This document shows, piece after piece, positions 57,832 through 64,000 of a DNA stretch of 64,000 bases (within the stretch, counting starts at the first letter, position 1; each line of letters begins with the position of its first letter). The translations under genes were made by a program, and so were the position numbers. Source of the stretch: Candidatus Gastranaerophilales bacterium. GTDB taxonomy: Bacteria > Cyanobacteriota > Vampirovibrionia > Gastranaerophilales > Gastranaerophilaceae. The notes under the pieces are model-generated. The model was not told the DNA's origin, searched no databases, and was given only the letters and a program-made list of their open reading frames with translations. Location of the stretch: the NCBI GenBank assembly GCA_944325895.1, contig CALVCA010000007.1:18360-82359 (forward strand), written 5' to 3'.

Positions 57832-58136
57832 TACTTTCCTCCGACACTAAAGTTATTAAACTCCACACATTTATATTAAAACTTTGTGCTGAATTTAATT
57901 GCCTTATTTTAACTTTTTGTATTAATGTTTTGTTACAATTTCTTTTACTGTGTATATGTGGTGAGAAAACGAATAAGGGTAAGTCTCACACTTTATATTT
58001 ATAATATAACATATTTTTTGAATAAATTCTTGGGCTATTTGTATTATTTTGCAAATTATTTTGATTGTTTTTTTAATGTAACTGCTCAATCTGTTATAAT
58101 TAAATAATCCGTGTTACAAAACTTAATATAATATTA
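57832..58136. other. Intergenic region, no gene seen
   Basis: 305 nt, AT-rich. It holds a GTGAGA/TCTCAC stem (near 57960-57990) and probably the promoter of the HEAT gene (minus-strand TTAAAAT near 57908-57914). A plus-strand TGT-TATAAT near 58092-58100 points into the antisense strand of the histidine kinase. No frame of interest. Confidence 0.4.
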
Positions 58137-59783
58137 CTAACTTTGGATAGTAATAATAAACTCGCTGCCCTTGCCTATTTCACTGTTTACCAATATTTTA
58201 CCGTTATGCTTCTCTATTATTTTGGTACAAATTGCTAAACCAAGCCCTGTACCTACCCCTGCTCCTTTTGTTGTAAAACCGGCTGTAAATATCTTGTCAA
58301 GCTCGTTTTCAGGTATTCCCTTACCGTTATCTTTTATTTTTACAATTAATTTTTTATTTTTATATTGTGTTGTAATTTCAATAATTCCTTTATCTGAAAT
58401 TGCTTGGCATGCGTTAATTAAAATATTGGTGAAAACTTGATTTAGCATATTCGGATAGCATTTTATCAACGGTAAATTTCCGTAATGTTTTATAATATCG
58501 ATGCGATTTTTTGTTTCATGTCTGATTAAGTCCAGTGTCAAATCAAGTTCTTTGTTTATATCAGCTTGTTGTAATTCCGCTTCATCGAGTCTTACGAATT
58601 TTTTCAGGGAAGTTACAATATTGCTTATCCTTTGTATTGCTTCGAAATCAATTTCGTTGATTTCTTTCAGCATTGACGCAATTTCTTTGTCCGTTATTTT
58701 TGGTATAAATTTACTTAGTATTGTATTATTTGATTTTATTGATGCCACGGGTGTGTTTATTTCGTGTGCTACTCCCGCAATAAGCTGACCGAGTGATGCC
58801 ATTTTTTCAGTATTTATCAGTTGAATTTGTGTTTCTTTTAATTCTTGAAGTGTATTTTTTAATTCATTAACTGTTTTAATGTTGTTTTGATATAATTCTG
58901 CTCTTATAATTGCGTTGCCAAGTTGGGAAGAGATTGCTTCAAGTATTTCCATTTCTAATTCACGTTTTTGACGGCTTAGGAGTACAATGATACCGATTAA
59001 TTGCTGCATATGAAAAATTGGAACAATTATTTTCATAACAGGTTGTTTGAGCGGCTGGGCACCGACATATTCAATCATTGATCTTGTGACTGAAATTTTA
59101 CCTGAAACTATTTGGTTATATGTGTTTTCATCAAATTTTATTTTAATTTTACGGTTGTTTTTATCACCGTAAATTTCAGATATTTGGAATTCGCCGTTTT
59201 TGTGTGAAGCGTAATAACCTTTGTATGCTCCAAACATTATTGCAAGTTCATTTAATGCGGAGCTTAGTATTTTGGAGATATCCATAGATTCTCTTATTAT
59301 ATTGGAAACTTTATTTATAAGGGCAATACGTATTGCTTGCGACTGAGCTTTTTGTTTTATTTTCTGCAGGTCATTATTTTCTTCTTCAAGTTTTAAATAT
59401 TTATTTGTCAATTCTTTTGTATATTCTTTATAATATTCCAATTCATTTTCTGCTGTTACGTCTGTTAAAAAAATAATCGTATATTTTTTCTTTTTTATTG
59501 CTGTAAGATAAAAATACAAAATAATATTTGGCGAAATTTCATAGCTTACATATGCAAAGAAATTTTCTTTTGAATTTAGTGCATGATATATAGGTGAATA
59601 AATTTCGATATTTTCACTGTTTAAAGGGCATATATCAAAATTCATGTTATGCGAAAATTTTTTTAAATCTGTGAAATCATAAAATTTACGTTTAAAAGAG
59701 TTATTTTTAAAAATAACATCTTTAAAGTGGTTTGTAACTATTACGGCATCAGGAAATTGATTTAGAAAAGAAAATTTTTTCAT
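58137..59783 (-). CDS. Cytosolic PAS/GAF sensor histidine kinase
   Basis: 548 residues, no membrane helix. PAS-like N-terminus (NQFPDAVIVTNHFKDVIFKN), coiled coil near 120-155, GAF-like domain (IIRESMDISKILSSALNELA to LIGIIVLLSRQKRELEMEIL), H-box GVAHEINTPVASIKSN, N-box NILINACQAIS, and G-box FTTKGAGVGTGLGLAICTKI. No adjacent regulator. TATAAT ends 6 nt before the ATG, so it is predicted leaderless, and it lies 26 nt after holB on the same strand. Confidence 0.92.
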   Translation of the reverse strand: MKKFSFLNQFPDAVIVTNHFKDVIFKNNSFKRKFYDFTDLKKFSHNMNFDICPLNSENIEIYSPIYHALNSKENFFAYVSYEISPNIILYFYLTAIKKKKYTIIFLTDVTAENELEYYKEYTKELTNKYLKLEEENNDLQKIKQKAQSQAIRIALINKVSNIIRESMDISKILSSALNELAIMFGAYKGYYASHKNGEFQISEIYGDKNNRKIKIKFDENTYNQIVSGKISVTRSMIEYVGAQPLKQPVMKIIVPIFHMQQLIGIIVLLSRQKRELEMEILEAISSQLGNAIIRAELYQNNIKTVNELKNTLQELKETQIQLINTEKMASLGQLIAGVAHEINTPVASIKSNNTILSKFIPKITDKEIASMLKEINEIDFEAIQRISNIVTSLKKFVRLDEAELQQADINKELDLTLDLIRHETKNRIDIIKHYGNLPLIKCYPNMLNQVFTNILINACQAISDKGIIEITTQYKNKKLIVKIKDNGKGIPENELDKIFTAGFTTKGAGVGTGLGLAICTKIIEKHNGKILVNSEIGKGSEFIITIQS

Positions 59784-59809
59784 GGAATTATTATAAGTTA
59801 TATTTTGGA

Positions 59810-60646
59810 TTAAATCAATTTGTTAAAATCAAATGCAAGATTTTCAATTATTGTTTGAATATTCATATTCAATTTAAGTTCTTTTTTTGCTTTTTCGACT
59901 GAATTAATTTTTCCTATCAGATTATTTTTTAACAGGTTATTTTGAATATTGGATTTCAGAAGATTAACCAAATAGTTTTGCATTTGGGTTAAAACTATTA
60001 AAGGGTCGTATTCTTTGATTAAATTTAAAACATTATTGTAAAATTCAAACGGATCATTTTTATCCATAATTTGCTCTACTAATTCAAAGTTTTTTGGCTC
60101 ATCTTTCTTTGAAGGAACAAAGAAACATTGCGAGCGGGAAACAACTGTAGAAATCATATCGGATATGTCTTTAGTTAAGAAGAAAAAGGTTGTATTTACG
60201 GGAGGTTCTTCAAAAGTTTTTAAAAGGGCATTTGCTGCATCGGTTGAAAAATTCGTATAATTCAGGCCTTCAGGTTTTCCGTCCGAATTTTTATCACAAA
60301 AAATTAATACTCTATGGTATTCAGATGTAATTGCAAGATTATTTTTTATCATTCTAGCCTGACTAATGGAAAACATCGTTTTGGAATCATCATCAGACGG
60401 TTTGTTATCAACTTTGGAATAAGTTAAAACTGCCGGATGAGAATTATTTCTAATCCAGTTACAATTCAAACAATTGCAGTTTTTGTCAGCACTGTTTTTG
60501 CAGTTTAAAATTCTTGCGATTTCAAGAGCAAGTTCATATTGAGCTTCGATATCATTTCCCCAAAAAAGTATGCAAGGGGCAATATGTTTAATGCCTTTTG
60601 TAAAGTAATCTGTAAGGAATTTATAATCTTTGTATAAATCAATCAT
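59810..60646 (-). CDS. holB: DNA polymerase III delta' subunit
   Basis: 278 residues. Clamp-loader features: CILFWGNDIEAQYELALEIA in the P-loop position (degenerate, no GKT), the zinc cysteines CKNSADKNCNCLNC, DAANALLKTFEEPPVNTTFF (the ALLKxxEEPP signature) and TVVSRSQCFFVPS (SRC region). The missing GKT agrees with a non-ATPase delta'. It starts 8 nt inside holA, so the two clamp-loader subunits are coupled. Confidence 0.88.
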   Translation of the reverse strand: MIDLYKDYKFLTDYFTKGIKHIAPCILFWGNDIEAQYELALEIARILNCKNSADKNCNCLNCNWIRNNSHPAVLTYSKVDNKPSDDDSKTMFSISQARMIKNNLAITSEYHRVLIFCDKNSDGKPEGLNYTNFSTDAANALLKTFEEPPVNTTFFFLTKDISDMISTVVSRSQCFFVPSKKDEPKNFELVEQIMDKNDPFEFYNNVLNLIKEYDPLIVLTQMQNYLVNLLKSNIQNNLLKNNLIGKINSVEKAKKELKLNMNIQTIIENLAFDFNKLI

Positions 60647-61598
60647 AAGTCTTTCTCAAAACGTTTTCTATTTCATCTTCAGGTGATAATGCCTGTCCGG
60701 ATTTTATATTAAATTCAGCTTCGGTCAGATTTTGTTTTAGCTTAATTAAATCTTTCAGGCTTGTGTTTTTTAATTTTTGTAAATTTAATTTGACTACATA
60801 TTCGTGCTGTCCAGTCAATTTTGAAAGTTCAAACGGGCTATATTCAGTGGATTTTGCCTTTAATATAATCCATTTTCTAATCATGGTTTGCAGTGCTGCA
60901 GTTATTTCAAGACAATATTTTTTTTCTAAAAGTTTTCTGTATTCTAAAATTGCTTTGTCTTTTTCATTTTTCATAAGATAATCAGAGAATGCAAATAAAT
61001 CTTCATTAGAAATACAAAGTTCTTTTACCATTTTTTTTGTTATTTTTTTATCAGGGTATGCAAATAACCTTAATTTTTCAAGTTCACCGTTAATTTCTCT
61101 AAGGTTGTTGCCCATTTGCATAATTATTTGAAGAACAGCATCTTTTTCAAAATTCAAGTCTTTTGCTTGTTTTTTTATCCAATTTTCCAGTTCGGCTGTT
61201 TTATATGAGGGTATTGATGCGAATTCTTTTGCGTTATATTTTGAAAGCAGTTTAAAAAATTTTTTTCTGCTGTCGAGTTTTTTACCTTCATTTCTTGGTA
61301 ATTCAGCAACAAATACAATGTCAGAGTTTTCGCTATTATCGGCTAAAGCTTCTTCAATTTGTTTTATTTCTTTATCATCAAATGTTTTTGTAAAATAATC
61401 ATTGGCATTTATTATTGTCAGCATTTTGCCGAACATCATAGGCTGGGCACGTAATATAGAAATTAAGTCTGCAAATTTAGGGTTATTATAAGTTTTCAGA
61501 CTCATTTCAAGAAAATTTTTATCAAGCCCTTTTTTTAGTTTGTTGATTTCCTGTTCAATATTAAATTCTTCATCGCCGTAGAAAAAATATATTGCCAT
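60639..61598 (-). CDS. holA: DNA polymerase III delta subunit
   Basis: 319 residues: MAIYFFYGDEEFNIEQEINK, SILRAQPMMFGKMLTIINAN, EKLRLFAYPDKKITKKMVKE and FSDYLMKNEKDKAILEYRKL. This is the clamp-opening subunit of the loader. It begins 2 nt after the ROK kinase stop and overlaps holB by 8 nt. Confidence 0.9.
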   Translation of the reverse strand: MAIYFFYGDEEFNIEQEINKLKKGLDKNFLEMSLKTYNNPKFADLISILRAQPMMFGKMLTIINANDYFTKTFDDKEIKQIEEALADNSENSDIVFVAELPRNEGKKLDSRKKFFKLLSKYNAKEFASIPSYKTAELENWIKKQAKDLNFEKDAVLQIIMQMGNNLREINGELEKLRLFAYPDKKITKKMVKELCISNEDLFAFSDYLMKNEKDKAILEYRKLLEKKYCLEITAALQTMIRKWIILKAKSTEYSPFELSKLTGQHEYVVKLNLQKLKNTSLKDLIKLKQNLTEAEFNIKSGQALSPEDEIENVLRKTYD

Positions 61599-61600
61599 AT

Positions 61601-62548
61601 CTAACTTTCAATTAATAAACTGGCTCCAATCATTCCTGCGTTATTGCCTAATTGTGCCGGAACAATTTCAACGGAACTACCTGCTACTTTCATTGCACGT
61701 TTTTTAATGGTTTCTCTGATTGGTTCAAGTAGAATATCGCCGGCATTTGCGACACCTCCGCCTATGATAATTCTTTCAGGATTAAGCAGGTTTATTACGC
61801 TTGAAAGCCCAAAGCCTATGTATTCACCCATTTTAGTGAATATTTGTTGAGCTACAGGGTCACCTTCCAGTGCAGCTTGTGCTACAATATGAGGTGTTAT
61901 TTCTTCTTTGCCTGCAAGTTCTTGATATTTTGTTGACTTACCACCTAAAAGATATTCTTTTGCCATTTTAACTATAGAAGGGCCTGAAGCAAATGCTTCC
62001 AAACAGCCGTAATCTCCGCATCCGCACAAAGGTCCTTCATTCATTTGTAATTTTATATGTCCTAATTCTCCGGCGGCATTTGCGGCTCCTCTGACAAGCT
62101 TTCCATTTATTACAATTCCCGAACCAATTCCTGTACCTACTGTCATACAGATAAAATTTTCACAGCCTTTTCCTGCTCCAAAATTTAGTTCTCCTAATGC
62201 AGCACAGTGTACATCATTATCAATTTTTGTCGGGATTTTAAATTCATTTTCTATAATTTTTGCGATAGGAATGTCAACCCATCCGGGGATATTCGGTGCA
62301 AGTCTTACTATACCGTTTTTATAATCTATTTGTCCCGGAAAGTCGAACCCTATTCCTTCTATATTTGTTGCGTTTGTTGTGTTGATTAAATCTTTTATTG
62401 CTTGTTTTATATTGTTTACGGTATATTCATATCCCATTTCGGCACGTGTAGGCACTGAATTTGAATATAAAATTTTTCCTTCGCTATTTATTAATGCAAT
62501 CTTTACATTAGTTCCGCCAACATCAATCCCAATTCTGTTTCTAGCCAT
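61601..62548 (-). CDS. ROK-family glucokinase-like sugar kinase
   Basis: 315 residues: N-terminal phosphate loop IGIDVGGTNVKIALI, DNDVHCAALGELNFGAGKGC, MTVGTGIGSGIVINGKLVRG, the zinc motif CGCGDYGCLEAFASGP and IIGGGVANAGDILLEPIRET. Probably phosphorylates glucose or an N-acetyl sugar. AAGGGGA ribosome site. First gene of the ROK-holA-holB(-HK) unit. Confidence 0.92.
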   Translation of the reverse strand: MARNRIGIDVGGTNVKIALINSEGKILYSNSVPTRAEMGYEYTVNNIKQAIKDLINTTNATNIEGIGFDFPGQIDYKNGIVRLAPNIPGWVDIPIAKIIENEFKIPTKIDNDVHCAALGELNFGAGKGCENFICMTVGTGIGSGIVINGKLVRGAANAAGELGHIKLQMNEGPLCGCGDYGCLEAFASGPSIVKMAKEYLLGGKSTKYQELAGKEEITPHIVAQAALEGDPVAQQIFTKMGEYIGFGLSSVINLLNPERIIIGGGVANAGDILLEPIRETIKKRAMKVAGSSVEIVPAQLGNNAGMIGASLLIES

Positions 62549-62664
62549 AATTTCCCCTTTTTATTAATATTTTATAACAAAAATATGAAAAGTACTTGAT
62601 GTAAACATTCAAAAAATTTTTTGTTAGATAGTAATTAAATTATATTAATTAAAATTTATTTAAA

Positions 62665-62702
62665 AATAAAAACCGAAGAATCTTTTTCAAGTTTCCTCGG
62701 CC
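62665..62702 (-). terminator. Terminator downstream of the pilin gene
   Basis: On the minus strand CCGAGGAA pairs with TTCTTCGG (one G-U), loop ACTTGAAAAAGA, followed by TTTTTATTTTT. The remainder of the 62549-62842 gap is AT-rich with no gene. Confidence 0.75.
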
Positions 62703-62842
62703 TCAATATCCATCAATATATTCATTAAATCTTATTTTTTGTATTTTGTCAAGTTGTTAAGAATTTTTACGTAAAGTTATCAAAATATATAAAATTAAAA
62801 GTTAATTTTTGTAATAAATTTTAAAAAATTTTCATGTGAAAT

Positions 62843-63631
62843 TTATTTAAAAACTTTATTATACATTACATCGGAGGAAACGCCGCCTTTTTCCGTGGCA
62901 TAAGTTAAAGGTGCCATTCCTTTTATACCGACATTTGAATTTCCTATAATTTGGAAAGAGAATATGTCATATCCCCATTTATTAGGTCCTTTATGTCCGT
63001 TTATATCAAAAGTAAACACAGGATATGCATAATCGTCATTTGTATATTTTACTACATCAATGAGATAAGTTCCATCTGCAAGAACATATACACTGGTTGA
63101 GTTTTTAATTCTGCTGTCAGAAAAAAGTGTTCCAGGATCAATTTGTACATTTGGGTCATTTTCTTCTTTTACTTTATCAATGCCACGGATATCAGCAGGT
63201 AAACATCCTTGTTCATATGCATTGTCTATACACATTTTGGATAATTTTAATACTTCAGTAAAAAGTTTTTGTCTGAATATTTTGCATTCATTTATTAAAC
63301 CGTTTTGGTCGGCAGGTATGGGTTTTCCGGTATCTTCACAGACATATCCTCCAATACATGAACCAAATTCGTTTTTTATCAGACATTTTTCTTTACATTT
63401 TCTGCCTGTATCCCAATAGAAACATTTTATAGGGCTGCCGTTAAGAGTTTGCGTGTTTAGAATGGCTTGATTTAAAACACTGTACATTTTTTTGTATTGA
63501 TTTTTTAATACGTTATCTTGAAAATTTTTAACAAGAGTGGGTATAGTTAAAGCAGCGACAATACCAATAATCCCGAGGGTGATAAGAACCTCAGCTAACG
63601 TGAAGGCGGCACGACGATTGTTGTTAGACAT
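62843..63631 (-). CDS. Type IV pilin-like protein with duplicated processing site and repeat-encoded extension
   Basis: From ATG 63631 the protein is 262 residues: leader MSNNNRRAA, then FTLAEVLITLGIIGIVAALT, helix, and a Cys-rich soluble domain. The frame remains open upstream to a leaderless-type ATG at 63934 (363 residues in all). That extension holds a prefix (MNYKRVNWVEKIKSRF), repeat-encoded EESLNEILRLKPQGATHVG and a second copy of NNNRRAAFTLAE. Short-leader processing favours 63631, but the promoter (63944-63972) favours 63934. Confidence 0.8.
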   Translation of the reverse strand: MSNNNRRAAFTLAEVLITLGIIGIVAALTIPTLVKNFQDNVLKNQYKKMYSVLNQAILNTQTLNGSPIKCFYWDTGRKCKEKCLIKNEFGSCIGGYVCEDTGKPIPADQNGLINECKIFRQKLFTEVLKLSKMCIDNAYEQGCLPADIRGIDKVKEENDPNVQIDPGTLFSDSRIKNSTSVYVLADGTYLIDVVKYTNDDYAYPVFTFDINGHKGPNKWGYDIFSFQIIGNSNVGIKGMAPLTYATEKGGVSSDVMYNKVFK

Positions 63632-63709
63632 ATTTACGTGCGTAGCACCTTCTGCCAAAGTGAAAGCGGCACGACGATTGTTGTCAAACATACCTACGTG
63701 CGTAGCACC
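63590..63709 (-). repeat. 60-bp tandem duplication of the prepilin cleavage region
   Basis: Two head-to-tail 60-bp units (63590-63649, 63650-63709), each encoding GATHV, then NNRRAAFTLAE. Exactly 20 codons, so the frame is kept. The copy at 11520-11579 is single. Confidence 0.9.
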
Positions 63710-63822
63710 CTGAGGCTTCAGCCGAAGGATCTCATTAAGAGATTCTTCGTTTTGCTCACGATGACGTGTAGAAGGCAAACCTAATGTGTCTACGTGCGTA
63801 GCACCGCTCCGCTCAGAATGAC
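63643..63822. repeat. Palindromic repeat cluster, copy 2
   Basis: Contains the same modules as 11561-11700: CTACG-TG-CGTAG, GGCTTCAGCC (GGCTTTAGCC in copy 1), ATCTC-ATTAA-GAGAT, and the TCCGCTCAGAATGAC block. Here the reading frame stays open across the entire cluster. Confidence 0.75.
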
Positions 63823-63878
63823 GTGTTGATGGGAATAAGTTCTTTAATAAGTTATTTTGGCATAATGCCATAGTAACT

Positions 63879-64000
63879 TTATTAAAAAATCTACTCTTTA
63901 TTTTTTCAACCCAATTTACCCTTTTATAATTCATAATACTAGAATTATAGTTTGGAATAAAAAAGAAGTCAATAAACTTAAAAAATGCCGGAAAGCGTGC
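63879..64000. repeat. Pilin cassette upstream block, copy 2 (runs to window edge)
   Basis: Nearly identical to 11770-11890. Includes minus-strand TTGACT (63967-63972), 17 nt, TATAAT (63944-63949), and ATG 63934. The block continues beyond the window. Confidence 0.85.

Noticed and set aside
53366..57850. Numerous opposite-strand frames of 60-95 codons in this interval
   Set aside because: All lie within well-supported genes, lack ribosome sites and promoters, and show no recognisable domains.

Overview
The window is AT-rich bacterial DNA, densely coding on both strands. Its likely source is a gut member of the Candidatus Gastranaerophilales / Melainabacteria (Vampirovibrionia, non-photosynthetic relatives of Cyanobacteria). 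This is inferred from three pseudopilins with the AFTLAE[IV]LITLGIIGI signature, a didermic envelope (TolC, EmrA-type adaptor, periplasmic PpiC), MEP-pathway isoprenoid genes and lineage-type secreted orphans. It was not tested by any search. I see no rRNA, no transposase and no CRISPR array. There are three tRNAs (Glu-CTC, Gln-CTG, Arg-TCT).

Layout. 0-4.3 kb: the end of a CBS-domain gene, a putative DNA-binding/NifX-like fusion, an HxlR regulator with PpiC, a pseudopilin, an XRE regulator and a Nudix-HAD pair. 4.3-10 kb: an ABC1-kinase-like gene interrupted by an in-frame TAG, ispF, a candidate type I toxin-antitoxin locus, ffh and mscL. 10-12 kb: two tRNAs, tspO, and a pseudopilin whose 5' end carries a palindromic repeat cassette and an octamer tandem repeat. 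12-23 kb: HEAT and SLOG/DprA-like genes, UvrD/PcrA, then a minus-strand operon scoA-scoB-(PHP+UvrD fusion)-galM. 23-28 kb: a MarR-controlled EmrAB-TolC-type efflux system and a ferredoxin-nitroreductase. 29-36 kb: radical SAM, PPTase, an alpha/alpha-toroid protein, prmC, bioD and a barrel-like protein. 36-39 kb: an accessory island with a GC-richer element, a HigBA-like module between direct repeats, Fic and tRNA-Arg. 39-51 kb: two-component system, tadA, GGDEF, rimI-bioY, gshA-like, rsmA-ispE and a large low-complexity protein. 51-64 kb: orphan OppD-like ATPase, Hsp20, D-LDH-like, DUF4127-mntP, hpf, HEAT, histidine kinase, holB-holA-ROK kinase, and a third pseudopilin carrying a second copy of the repeat cassette.

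Genes that plausibly work together: ispF and ispE in the MEP pathway; BioD and BioY in biotin supply; HolA and HolB in the clamp loader; TolC, EmrA and EmrB as one tripartite pump; the CoA-transferase subunits with fermentation.

Two genome-scale patterns stand out. Many genes have an extended -10 (TGN-TAAAAT or TATAAT) placed 6-9 nt before the start codon with no Shine-Dalgarno, which predicts leaderless mRNAs. Many operators are clear palindromes overlapping promoters (XRE, MarR, HigBA, Fic). The most notable candidate systems are a type I toxin-antitoxin-like locus at 7455-7703 and pilin genes whose 5' ends carry in-frame palindromic repeats plus an octamer tract able to switch reading frame.
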